Positions 1 to 7,834 of a stretch of DNA of 64,000 nucleotides are shown here, in pieces. The stretch is from Methylobacterium sp. GXS13 (GTDB taxonomy: Bacteria; Pseudomonadota; Alphaproteobacteria; Rhizobiales; Beijerinckiaceae). The notes beneath the pieces were generated by a model. The model was not told where the DNA came from, searched no databases, and saw only the letters and a program-made list of their open reading frames with translations. Each line of letters opens with the position of its first letter. The first letter of the stretch is position 1. Location: the NCBI RefSeq assembly GCF_001455965.1, contig NZ_LKKO01000037.1:1-64000 (forward strand), given 5' to 3'. The position numbers and the translations under genes were made by a program.

Positions 1-487
1 CGTCCAGAGCGGCATCGGAGGCGGCGATCTGCCGGGCGATAGGGGCACGCAGAGGCGCCCGCAGGGTCGGCGGTTCCGCCGCCGAGGCCGGATCGAGGAG
101 GCTGGGCTCGGCCGTCTCCCCAGCCGGCTCCGGCGCCGCCGCTTCGGGTTCGGCCAGACGTTCGGAGCGGGCCACGCCGCAGACCGCCAGGAGCCGCCCG
201 GTCGCCTCGCGGCCGACGCCCGCCGCCTCGGCGACATCCTCCGGATCGTTGCGCCGCTCGCTCAGCAGCCGGGTGAGCGCGGCCCGGCGCGGCTCCGGCC
301 AGCGCGCGGCGATGTCATGCCGCCAGCGGCGCGGCCTCAGCCAGCCGGACCGGGCGTTCCAGGTGAGGATGGTGGCCGGCTTCACGCCGGTGCGGGCGCT
401 GATCTCGGCGACCGAGAGCGTGGTCTCCCGCAGGAGACGCTCGACCGCGGCGCGCTGCTCCGGCGGGAGCGCATCGAGTGCCTGCAT
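1..487 (-). CDS. Helix-turn-helix DNA-binding protein, C-terminus cut by window edge
   Basis: The reading frame runs from an ATG at 487 off the left edge without a stop, so only about 162 N-terminal residues are visible. Residues about 20-45 (SVAEISARTGVKPATILTW) read as a helix-turn-helix. A second similar segment occurs around residues 78-100 (DVAEAAGVGREATGRLL). The two are separated by a basic Arg/Trp-rich stretch. After residue 110 the chain becomes Ala/Pro/Glu-rich, as in a flexible linker. The family is not recognised beyond a probable sequence-specific DNA-binding role. The 207 bases between it and the next gene hold no evident gene. Confidence 0.6.
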   Translation of the reverse strand, partial: MQALDALPPEQRAAVERLLRETTLSVAEISARTGVKPATILTWNARSGWLRPRRWRHDIAARWPEPRRAALTRLLSERRNDPEDVAEAAGVGREATGRLLAVCGVARSERLAEPEAAAPEPAGETAEPSLLDPASAAEPPTLRAPLRAPIARQIAASDAALD

Positions 488-694
488 CGCCGCCGCTCCG
501 CACACTTTTCGACCGTGCCCTGGATCTACCCCAGGAGCGGGACGGTGTCAACCCAAGAATTCCTATCTTCGGATTTTAGGCCGAAATTTTTGCGTTCGCC
601 CACCAGTCTGCCCAAGGTCGGCGTTGAGGCTCCGCAAAACCCTCCTTGCACGACAAGCGGGACCATCTGATCCCAACATCTCAGGTCTGCCCGT

Positions 695-982
695 TCAGCC
701 CTCCCAATGGGCGACCCCGCCATGGCCGGAACAGGTGCCCCGGTGGTTGCGGCTGAAGCTCCAGGTGTCGTCCCGACACTTGGCCGTGGCGCCGGCCGGC
801 TTGTTCCCATCGCGGCTCTTGGCCGGGCGATGGACCTCGAAGCCGTCGCGGTTGCGGTAATGGCCGTGCCGGTCGAGGGTCGATTCGTCGGGCTCGCGGA
901 CGTCCCGGGCGCTGGCGGCGCCGGAGAGGCCGAGGAGCACGGCACCGGCCAGCGCCAGCCGGGCGCAGGCGAGCCGCATCAT
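695..982 (-). CDS. Exported DUF3761-domain protein
   Basis: This 95-residue protein starts with a clear signal peptide: a short N-terminus with Arg3, a hydrophobic core and an AxA-type cleavage site near residue 25 (GAASARD). The mature part carries the DUF3761 pattern: GHYRNRDGFEVHRPA, then a GATAKCRDDTWSFS segment and the GTCSGHGGVAHW end. The two conserved cysteines could form a disulphide in the periplasm. DUF3761 has no known function to my knowledge. The ATG overlaps the stop of the upstream small exported protein by four bases (ATGA), so the two are probably co-translated. Confidence 0.8.
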   Translation of the reverse strand: MMRLACARLALAGAVLLGLSGAASARDVREPDESTLDRHGHYRNRDGFEVHRPAKSRDGNKPAGATAKCRDDTWSFSRNHRGTCSGHGGVAHWEG

Positions 983-1236
983 CGGCCGGCCCCGTGGCTG
1001 CCGACGGCGCCGGTATGCGGGTTGACGTTGCCCCGGGTCCCGTCATGGTCGCGGGCGGTGCCGTTCGGGTTGGTGGCGGAGTGGGGCGCGACGACCGTCC
1101 CGCGGGCCATGGTGTAGCCGGATACCGGGTGGCTGGCGCCGTTCGATCCGGTGCCGCTCAGGCCATGGCCGCCGCCCCGGGCGCCGGCGCCCCCGACCGT
1201 CAGCAACAGGACGGTCCCGATCAGGATCGATCTCAC
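979..1236 (-). CDS. Small exported Gly/His/Thr-rich protein
   Basis: An 85-residue protein with a GTG start preceded by AAGGG about seven bases upstream. The first ~20 residues form a hydrophobic signal sequence (SILIGTVLLLTVGGAGA). The mature chain is rich in Gly, Ser, His, Asn and Thr, with a VSGYTMARGTVVAPH segment followed by TNPNGTARDHDGTRGNVN. This resembles small periplasmic proteins of unknown function common in Methylobacteriaceae (family recollection, not a search). It is the first gene of a two-gene unit with the DUF3761 gene, which it overlaps by four bases. A perfect 11-bp inverted repeat lies 14 bases upstream of the start. Confidence 0.65.
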   Translation of the reverse strand: MRSILIGTVLLLTVGGAGARGGGHGLSGTGSNGASHPVSGYTMARGTVVAPHSATNPNGTARDHDGTRGNVNPHTGAVGSHGAGR

Positions 1237-1641
1237 GTCGCACCCTTCAGGTTGTGTCTGCCGGCATCAGACACAACCCAAGCTGGGCCGTCACGCGCTA
1301 TTTCTGGTTAGGCTTAAACCTCCTTCAGGTTGTGAATCCGCCGCCACCGTCCGAGCGCGGATTGCCGAAGGCCGTGGCCTCACAGCAGGCCATGCACCCG
1401 CGATGCCGACGCGGCCGGGCGATCGCCGGCTTCCGGAGACACCCAAGTGTCGCCCGATAGAACCTCTCGCGAACCGCGAGCCGGGCGCGAACGGGGAGGT
1501 CGACCCGCGTATTGGGCATGGCGCCGTCGGTTCTCGCGATGCGTCCTGCAAAAATACTGGGGTTGCCGCGGCCCTGTGTGCGGCAGTAACTTGGGTCAGC
1601 CGCTTTGCGGCGACACGACCGAAAACGAATACGGGGGCGAA
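1237..1641. other. Intergenic region, 405 bp
   Basis: Divergent spacer between the exported-protein pair and the small membrane protein. Apart from the inverted repeat at 1250-1278 and a locally AT-richer stretch around 1295-1320 (a plausible promoter zone), I see no gene or RNA in it. Confidence 0.5.
1250..1278. promoter_or_regulatory. Perfect 11-bp inverted repeat before a small exported-protein gene
   Basis: GGTTGTGTCTG at 1250-1260 and its exact complement at 1268-1278 flank a 7-base spacer. It sits just upstream of the ribosome-binding site of the minus-strand gene starting at 1236. It could be a dimeric repressor operator, a 5-prime-UTR hairpin, or a terminator-like element. A related half (CAGGTTGTGA) recurs near 1325. 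Confidence 0.5.
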
Positions 1642-1896
1642 GTGTTCGTTCTGGTGCTGGCGACCCTGGCGGGTGGCATCCTGACCTGTGTATGCGCCTG
1701 GCCCTGGTTCGGCCCCGGCGCGCTCCTGCTGGCGCCGTTCGGGGCGGGGAGCGCAGCGGTCTTTGCCGGTCTCCTGCTCGCCGCCCTGCGCAGCCGGCGT
1801 CCCGCCGGGTTGCACCAGCCGGTCCCGGGCGCGCAGCCCGAGACGCCGCAAACCGTCGCCAACGATACCTTGTCCGGCCACCGCCGCCGGGCGTGA
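1642..1896 (+). CDS. Small two-helix membrane protein, hypothetical
   Basis: An 84-residue product from a GTG codon with a G-run (GGGGG) about eight bases upstream. Residues about 2-20 (FVLVLATLAGGILTCVCAW) and 28-50 (LLLAPFGAGSAAVFAGLLLAAL) form two hydrophobic segments, followed by a polar, proline-rich tail. The open frame continues upstream to 1447, but that extension is Arg-rich and unlike a protein, so the internal GTG is preferred. No family is recognised. It stands alone on the plus strand. Confidence 0.45.
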   Translation: MFVLVLATLAGGILTCVCAWPWFGPGALLLAPFGAGSAAVFAGLLLAALRSRRPAGLHQPVPGAQPETPQTVANDTLSGHRRRA

Positions 1897-1941
1897 CGCG
1901 CCGTCAGACGCCGATCGCCTCTTCGGGGACCAGACGGAACG

Positions 1942-2070
1942 CTAAGGGCTGCGGGCCGGGGCCGGAGCACCGCCGGCAGCTGGGTCGCCGCCGCGCAAGG
2001 CGGCGAGGCTGAGCGCGTGCCGCACCAGGGTCGCGAGTCCCAGGGCCAGGAAGCCGGCGCTGCCGGTCAT
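1942..2070 (-). CDS. Possible 42-residue membrane micro-protein
   Basis: A short minus-strand frame with an ATG at 2070 encodes one hydrophobic helix (residues 3-24, GSAGFLALGLATLVRHALSL) and an Ala/Pro/Gly tail. It lies opposite the unnatural start of the LysR fragment. There is no strong ribosome-binding site. It may be the tail of a gene broken by the rearrangement that truncated LysR. Weakly supported. Confidence 0.22.
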   Translation of the reverse strand: MTGSAGFLALGLATLVRHALSLAALRGGDPAAGGAPAPARSP

Positions 2071-2577
2071 GACCACGCGCTCAATCCCGTTCGTCTGCGT
2101 CGCGATGCCGACATCGCCATCCGGATGGTCGACCCGACCCAGAACGCCCTGATCGCCCGCAGGCTCGGCGAGGCGCCCCTCGGGCTGTTCGGCACGCGGA
2201 GCTATTTCGAGCGCCGCGGCCGGCCCCGCACGGTGGCGGATCTGGCGGAACACGACGTGCTCGGCTTCGACCGCAGCGACGCGCTCCTGCGGGCCTATGC
2301 GGCCCACGGGCTCCGGGCGGCGCGCGAGGATTTCCCGGTCCGCTGCGACGACCAGATGGTCTACTGGAACCTGATGCTGGCCGGGGCCGGCATCGGCTTC
2401 GCCCAGGTGCTGCTGGCCGAACGCCAGCCCGGCCTGGAACAGGCGGAGATCGGCCTGCGCCTCGCGCCCCTGCCGGTCTGGCAGGTCCTGCACGAGGAGG
2501 TGCGCGGCAACGCCCGGATCCGCCGGGTCGCCGATTGTCTCGCGGAGGCGCTCGCAGCCCGGCTGCGCGGCGGCTGA
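2017..2577 (+). pseudogene. Truncated LysR-family regulator, effector domain only
   Basis: From about 2073 onward the translation matches the second half of a LysR effector-binding domain: LRRDADIAIRMVDPTQNALI, then RRLGEAPLGLFGTRSYFERR, then the late MLAGAGIGFAQVLLAE segment typical of these proteins. The N-terminal winged helix-turn-helix and the first half of the effector domain, about 130 residues, are missing. The first ~18 residues of the open frame (rich in Gln, Gly and His) do not look like LysR sequence. No second fragment is found upstream. I read it as a deletion remnant; a functional orphan domain is less likely. Confidence 0.6.
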
Positions 2578-2602
2578 CCGGGATCGTCGCGCATGCCGCC
2601 CG

Positions 2603-3700
2603 TCACGCGGGCAGGCGCGGCACCGGGGCGTGGCCGAACCGGATGATCTCGGCGGGCAGGCGGTCCAGCGGCAGGTCCAGGGCGGCGGCGCCGCGCTCGA
2701 TCGCCTCCTTGGGCATGCCGAACACCACGCAGCTCTCCTCGTCCTGCGCCACCGTGAGGGCACCGGCCCGGCGCATCTCCAGGAGGCCGTTGGCGCCGTC
2801 GTCGCCCATGCCGGTCATGATGATGCCCAGCGCGTTGGCGCCGGCGCATTGGGCGGCCCCGCGGAACAGCACGTCCACGGAGGGGCGGTGGCGCGAGACC
2901 AGCGGGCCGTCCTTCACCGCCACCGTGTAGCGGTTGCCGCTGCGCTGGAGCAGCAGGTGCCGCCCCCCCGGGGCGATCAGGGCGCGCCCGGGGCCGACCG
3001 CGTCGCCGTCCTCGGCTTCCTTCACCGCGATGGCGCAGAGCCCGTCCAGCCGCTTGGCGAAGGCCGCGGTGAAGTGCTCCGGCATGTGCTGGACGATCAC
3101 GAGGCCCGGGCAATCGACGGGTAGCATCTCCAGCACGTCGCGCAGGGATTCGGTGCCCCCCGTGGAGGCGCCGATGCAGACGATCGGCTCGGTCCCGGCC
3201 AGGGTCCGGTTGCGGGCCGCGGGCGGCAGCACCGCGTCGGCGGTCAGCTTGGCTTCGACCGCGCGCAGCCCCGGGCGGCTCTGGCGCGGCTTCGCCCGGG
3301 CGGCGGCCCGGACCGCGTCGCAGACCCGCACGGAGGATTCCATCAGGAACTGGCGGGTATCGACGCGGGGCTTGGGCAGGACGTCCACCGCCCCCGCCTC
3401 CAGCACCTCGAACAGCGTCCGGGAGCCCTGGTCGGTGAGCGTCGAGCAGATGATCACCGGGATCGGCCGCTGGGCCATGATCTTGCGCAGGAAGGTCAGC
3501 CCGTCCATCCGGGGCATCTCAAGATCGAGGATGATGACGTCCGGCACCTCGTCGTGGATGCGCCGCGCCGCGATGAACGGATCCGCCGCCGTGCCCAGCA
3601 CGGTGATGTCGGGCGCCGCCTCCAGGATGCCGACCAGGGTCTGCCGGACCGAGGCGGAATCATCCACGATCAGGACGCGGATCGGGGCGCTTCGGCTCAT
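2603..3700 (-). CDS. cheB: Chemotaxis response regulator protein-glutamate methylesterase CheB
   Basis: A 365-residue protein. Residues 1-125 are a receiver domain with the acidic pair D13/D14 and the phosphoacceptor D59 ([13 protein letters not shown]). A linker follows, then the C-terminal methylesterase. Its catalytic serine lies in [12 protein letters not shown], its histidine in [11 protein letters not shown] and its aspartate in [13 protein letters not shown]. The enzyme removes methyl groups from receptor glutamates and deamidates glutamines, resetting adaptation; phosphorylation by CheA activates it. Its start overlaps the cheR stop by four bases, and it is the last gene of the che operon. 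The length is normal for CheB. Confidence 0.95.
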   Translation of the reverse strand: MSRSAPIRVLIVDDSASVRQTLVGILEAAPDITVLGTAADPFIAARRIHDEVPDVIILDLEMPRMDGLTFLRKIMAQRPIPVIICSTLTDQGSRTLFEVLEAGAVDVLPKPRVDTRQFLMESSVRVCDAVRAAARAKPRQSRPGLRAVEAKLTADAVLPPAARNRTLAGTEPIVCIGASTGGTESLRDVLEMLPVDCPGLVIVQHMPEHFTAAFAKRLDGLCAIAVKEAEDGDAVGPGRALIAPGGRHLLLQRSGNRYTVAVKDGPLVSRHRPSVDVLFRGAAQCAGANALGIIMTGMGDDGANGLLEMRRAGALTVAQDEESCVVFGMPKEAIERGAAALDLPLDRLPAEIIRFGHAPVPRLPA

Positions 3701-4542
3701 GCGATGGGCCCCTTCGTCCGGCCGAAGATCGTCGAGGAGACCTGCTCCAGGCCCGGCACGCCGGCCCCGGCCATCGATTCCGAGTGGCCGACCACGAGGA
3801 AGCCGCCGGGCTGGAGGTGCGTGGCGAGCCGGGAGAGCACCGCCCGCTGGGTGTCCTTGTCGAAGTAGATCAGCACGTTGCGGCAGAAGATGATGTCGAT
3901 GTCGTGATCGACCGCATACTGGGCGTTCATCAGGTTCAGGTGCTTGAAGTGCACGCGGCTGCGCAGCTCCGGGACGATCCGCCCGACCTTCCAGGACGGG
4001 TCCCGGGCATTCATCACGTAGCGTCGGCGGAAGTGCGGTGGCACCGCCTGCAGCACCTCCTCCGGGTAGATGCCGTCGGCGGCGACGCGCAGGACCTCCG
4101 TGGAGACGTCGGTGCCGAGGATCGCGTAATCCAGCGCGTGCCCGGCCATCGCCATGTCGTGCAGCACCATGGCCAGGGTGTAGGCCTCGGCCCCCGTCGA
4201 GGCGGCGGCGCTCCAGAGCTTGAGGCGCCCATGGGTGGCCCCGTTCCGGCGCAGCATCGGCACCAGCTCGTCCCGGAGCTGGTCGAAATGCGCCGGCTCG
4301 CGGAAGAAATCGGTCTTGTTGGTGGTGACGCAGTCGATGATGTGGACGAGCTCCACGGCGAGGTGGCCCTCCTCGAAGACGTGCCGCCCGTAGGCCGACA
4401 GGGATTCGATATCGAGGGCGCGCATGCGCTTGCGCAGCCGCCCCTCCACCATGGTGCGCTTGGCCGCCGGGATCTGGATCCCGACCCGCTCTTGGATCAG
4501 GTCGGCGACGTTCTCGAAATGCTGGTCGCTCAGCTGCGGCAT
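3697..4542 (-). CDS. cheR: Chemotaxis protein methyltransferase CheR
   Basis: A 281-residue SAM-dependent methyltransferase that methylates glutamates on chemoreceptors. The small N-terminal helical domain contains [15 protein letters not shown]. The diagnostic [18 protein letters not shown] segment follows, then the SAM-binding motif ([19 protein letters not shown]) and the [10 protein letters not shown] motif near residue 220. The [10 protein letters not shown] sequence replaces the more usual ACSTGEEPY, a modest variation. It overlaps cheB by four bases and follows cheW by 22 bases, consistent with a single transcript. Confidence 0.94.
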   Translation of the reverse strand: MPQLSDQHFENVADLIQERVGIQIPAAKRTMVEGRLRKRMRALDIESLSAYGRHVFEEGHLAVELVHIIDCVTTNKTDFFREPAHFDQLRDELVPMLRRNGATHGRLKLWSAAASTGAEAYTLAMVLHDMAMAGHALDYAILGTDVSTEVLRVAADGIYPEEVLQAVPPHFRRRYVMNARDPSWKVGRIVPELRSRVHFKHLNLMNAQYAVDHDIDIIFCRNVLIYFDKDTQRAVLSRLATHLQPGGFLVVGHSESMAGAGVPGLEQVSSTIFGRTKGPIA

Positions 4543-4564
4543 GGCATCGATTCCCGTACGGCGG

Positions 4565-5038
4565 TCAGGCTGCGAGCGAAGGAAGCAGCAGGGCCGGGTC
4601 GTCCCCCGCCATCAGCGCCTTGAGGTCGAACACGACCACGAAGGCCTCGCCCCGGCGGCCGATGCCGGCGATGTAGGTCGAGCGCCAGCGCCCCCCGACG
4701 TCGGGGGCGGGCTCCAGCTCGGCGCTGTCGAGCTCGGCCACCTCGATGACCCGGTCGGCCACGAAGCCGACCCGCATCTCCCGCGCGCCCATGGGGATGT
4801 TGAGCAGGATGATCCGGGTTGCCGGGGTCACGTCGATCGCCGGCAGGCCGAGCTTCGTGCGCAGGTCGATCACCGGGTAGCTCTGCCCGCGCACGTCGAT
4901 CATGCCGACCAGGAACGGCGGCGCCTGCGGCAGGGCCGCGGGCGGGCGGTAATCGAGGATCTCGTGCACGGACTCGATGGCGATCCCGAAGATCTCGCGA
5001 TCGAGGCCGAGGGTCAGGTACTGCCACACGCTGGACAT
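4565..5038 (-). CDS. cheW: Chemotaxis adaptor CheW (first copy)
   Basis: A 157-residue CheW-domain protein that couples CheA to receptors at the membrane. I chose the ATG at 5038 because GGAG lies about eight bases upstream and the domain begins immediately (SSVWQYLTLGLDREIFGIAI). An in-frame start at 5092 only adds a Pro/Arg-rich leader. Recognisable strands include VGMIDVRGQSYPVIDLR and the Arg-containing turn of the CheA/receptor interface. The C-terminus is slightly extended (ALMAGDDPALLLPSLAA). It lies between mcp and cheR in the operon, with a 135-bp gap after mcp. Confidence 0.93.
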   Translation of the reverse strand: MSSVWQYLTLGLDREIFGIAIESVHEILDYRPPAALPQAPPFLVGMIDVRGQSYPVIDLRTKLGLPAIDVTPATRIILLNIPMGAREMRVGFVADRVIEVAELDSAELEPAPDVGGRWRSTYIAGIGRRGEAFVVVFDLKALMAGDDPALLLPSLAA

Positions 5039-5173
5039 GGTGGTCTCCGGCTGGGCCGCTGCCGGTCGGGTCCTGCCCGATCCGGGGGACACGGGCCTTC
5101 ACCGCGGCAATCAGGGGGTCGGTCGTGAGAAGGGGGCACCGCGCGAAGGCCCTCCGCGCGGTGCCGGGGGCGT

Positions 5174-7354
5174 TCAGGCGGCGCGGATGAAGTCGGCGTC
5201 GCGGGCGTCGCCGTCGCCCATGTCGAGGTCGAAGCCGCCCCCCGCCGCCAGGGTCGCGCGGGCGGGGCGCACCTTGCCCCCCGCCTTGCCCGCCGCCTTG
5301 GCCTTGGCCGGCACACCCATGCGGGCCGCCGTCGCCCGCAGCTGCGTCGCCGCCGCGTCGATGCGGGTCTCGGTTTCGTCGACGCGGAAATAGGCGATCG
5401 TCGCCTGCAGCCGCTCGGCCTGGGTCGCCAGCTCGTCCGAGGTCGCCGAGACCTGCTCGGAGGCGCTGGCATTCTGCTGGGTGACCTTGTCGAGCTGCTG
5501 GATCGCCTGGTTGATCTGCGCCGAGCCGACATCCTGCTCCCGGCATGCCGCCGAGATCTCCTCCACCAGCATCGCGGTCTTGCGGATGTCCGGCACCAGC
5601 CGCCCGAGCATCTCGCCCGCCTGCTGGGCCGCCTTGACCGTGTCGGCCGACAGCGTGCCGATCTCGGCGACCGCCGCCTGCGAGCGCTCGGCGAGCTTGC
5701 GCACTTCCGAGGCCACCACCGCGAAGCCGCGGCCATGCTCCCCGGCCCGGGCCGCCTCGACGGCGGCGTTCAGGGCCAGCAGATCGGTCTGGCGGGCGAT
5801 CTCCTGCACGATCGTGATTTTCTGGGCGATGGTCTGCATCGCGTCGACCGCCCGGCCGACGGCGGCGCCGCTGGCCTCGGCATCCTGCGCCGATTGCCGC
5901 GCGATCGCCTCGGTCTGGCTGGCATTCTCGGCGTTCTGCTTGACGTTGGCGGCCATCTCCTCGACCGAGGCCGAAGCCTCCTCCGTGGACGCGGCCTGCT
6001 CGGTCGAGCCCTGCGACAGCTGCTCGGCCGAGGACGACAGCTCCTGCGAGCCCGCCGAGACGTTCCCGGCCGCCGCGTTCGCCTCCATCACCACGGCGCG
6101 AAGCCGCGTCAGCATGGTCTGCAGGGCGAGGCCCATCGTGTCCTTGTCGGAGAGCGGCGCGGCCTCGACCGTGAGGTCGCCCCCCGCGATCGCGTCGGCG
6201 AGGGCGGCGGTGGCGTTGAGGTTGGCGGTCATCCGCGTCATGGCGGTGATCAGGTCGCCGATCTCGTCGTTCGAGGTCACCGCGATCGTCTGGCTCAGGT
6301 CGCCGACCGCGACGGCCTCGGCGAGCGACACGGCCCGCGCCATTCCCCGGGCGATCGAGACCGCCAGCCACCCGGCGATGCCGAGGCCGAGGAGGAGCGC
6401 GCCGGCCAATGTCGCCAGCATCAGCGTCTGGCTCTCCTGCGACGCCGCCTTCGCGCGCTCGACCGCCTCCGCCATCTGGCGGCCCTGGTAGTCGGACAGG
6501 AGGTCGAAGGCCTGGTTGCTGGCGATGGACGCGGCGCTGTACCCGCCCGAGATGAGCTCGATCGCGTGGATGGGCGCGCCGGGCTCGATCGTGGCCAGCG
6601 CCCTCTGGAACGAGGCGAACCAGGTCTCGAAGCTCTGCCGGACCGCTTCGGTGGGAACCTTCAGAGCCGCGCCGACCCGGAGCAGGTTGTCCAGGCTGCG
6701 CCCGATCTCGTCGCGCATCTGCTTGGTCGCGGTCACGTGCTCGTCCAACCCGGCGACACTGACCGCGCCCGTGGCGGCCTGCAGCCGGCCCCAGGCCCGT
6801 TCGAGGGGGATCTGGACCGCCATCACCGCCTTGATCAGGTCGATGGAGCGCGCGTCGGCCTTGGCCGAGAGGGTCTCCAGTTCCGTGCGCAGCCCGGCCA
6901 TGGCCGGGCGCCCCACGCCGATGATCTCGGCCCAGGCCTTGGCATTGGCATTCATCCGGGCCAGTTCCACGATCCGGTTGCCCAGGGCGACCTGCGCCTC
7001 GTATTTCTGGTCCAGGTCCTGGACGAGCCGCCGGCCCTCGTCGGTCGCGGCGCCGGCCTTGACCTTGGCGATGATCTCCTGCGCGCGCTTGCGGTTGTCG
7101 AGGGCGCGCTTGAGCGAATCCGCGATCTGGGCGTCGTTCACGGTGATCACCGCCGTGCGCATGTTGGCGGTGCTGCGGATGGTATTGGCCTTGGCTTCCA
7201 GCACCAGGGCCTGCGTCTCCGCGCGTCCGCGGAGGAACGCCTGGCTCCTGTCCGCCTCCATCAGGCCCTGGTAGCCCACTCCGCCGGCGAGGCCCGCGAG
7301 GACCAGCAAGGCACCGAAACCGGCGGCCAGCTTGGCCTTGATCGAAAATCGCAT
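5174..7354 (-). CDS. Membrane methyl-accepting chemotaxis protein
   Basis: A 726-residue receptor. The ATG at 7354 has GGAGAAG seven bases upstream; an earlier in-frame ATG four codons before is less well placed. Residues about 10-30 form the first membrane helix. A helical periplasmic sensor of roughly 280 residues follows, then a second membrane helix ([19 protein letters not shown]) and a HAMP region. The cytoplasmic coiled coil carries the conserved hairpin tip ([20 protein letters not shown]). The tail ends in an acidic stretch without a terminal NWETF-type CheR-docking pentapeptide. Presence inside the cheA-cheB operon suggests it is the dedicated receptor for this pathway. The ligand is unknown. 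Confidence 0.93.
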   Translation of the reverse strand: MRFSIKAKLAAGFGALLVLAGLAGGVGYQGLMEADRSQAFLRGRAETQALVLEAKANTIRSTANMRTAVITVNDAQIADSLKRALDNRKRAQEIIAKVKAGAATDEGRRLVQDLDQKYEAQVALGNRIVELARMNANAKAWAEIIGVGRPAMAGLRTELETLSAKADARSIDLIKAVMAVQIPLERAWGRLQAATGAVSVAGLDEHVTATKQMRDEIGRSLDNLLRVGAALKVPTEAVRQSFETWFASFQRALATIEPGAPIHAIELISGGYSAASIASNQAFDLLSDYQGRQMAEAVERAKAASQESQTLMLATLAGALLLGLGIAGWLAVSIARGMARAVSLAEAVAVGDLSQTIAVTSNDEIGDLITAMTRMTANLNATAALADAIAGGDLTVEAAPLSDKDTMGLALQTMLTRLRAVVMEANAAAGNVSAGSQELSSSAEQLSQGSTEQAASTEEASASVEEMAANVKQNAENASQTEAIARQSAQDAEASGAAVGRAVDAMQTIAQKITIVQEIARQTDLLALNAAVEAARAGEHGRGFAVVASEVRKLAERSQAAVAEIGTLSADTVKAAQQAGEMLGRLVPDIRKTAMLVEEISAACREQDVGSAQINQAIQQLDKVTQQNASASEQVSATSDELATQAERLQATIAYFRVDETETRIDAAATQLRATAARMGVPAKAKAAGKAGGKVRPARATLAAGGGFDLDMGDGDARDADFIRAA

Positions 7355-7372
7355 CGTCTTCTCCAAGGCCGG

Positions 7373-7834
7373 TTAGTTCAGTATTGCTTGCATGTCCGGG
7401 ATGATGACGAAGTCATTCCCGGATTTGACAATGGAGCGTATGTATTCGGGCCGCCACGACGTGCCGATCTTCGGCGCCGGCTGGCGGCTTTCCAGGGCGA
7501 CCGCGGTCACCTCGAACACCTTGTCGGCCACCAGCGCGACCAGGGTCGGATCGCCGTCGAGATCGAGCTCGATCACCACGAAGCGGGTATCGGGGGTGGC
7601 GGCTTCCATCGGCATGCCGAAGCGCTCGCGGATGTCGGCCAGCGGCACGACGTTGCCGCGCACGTTGACCACGTGGCCGAGATGCGGCCGGGCCCCGGCG
7701 ACCCGGGTGGTCGGGATCGGATCGATGATCTCCCGCACCATCCCGGCCCCGAGCGCGAAGGTCTCGGGGCCGATGCGCATCATCACGACCTGCAGGGCGT
7801 GGCCCTGCTCGATGGCCTCGACGAAATCGGTCAT
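7373..7834 (-). CDS. cheW: Chemotaxis adaptor CheW (second copy)
   Basis: A 153-residue CheW-domain protein, clearly diverged from the other copy in this operon. The domain core shows GHVVNVRGNVVPLADIRERF and the following VVIELDLDGDPTLVALVADKV. It ends right after the domain (IIPDMQAILN). Its stop and the position of the cheA stop are arranged as TGATG: it starts at the base where cheA ends, so the pair is translationally coupled and likely made in matched amounts. Two CheW proteins in one operon can give arrays different adaptor composition; this is inference. Confidence 0.93.
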   Translation of the reverse strand: MTDFVEAIEQGHALQVVMMRIGPETFALGAGMVREIIDPIPTTRVAGARPHLGHVVNVRGNVVPLADIRERFGMPMEAATPDTRFVVIELDLDGDPTLVALVADKVFEVTAVALESRQPAPKIGTSWRPEYIRSIVKSGNDFVIIPDMQAILN

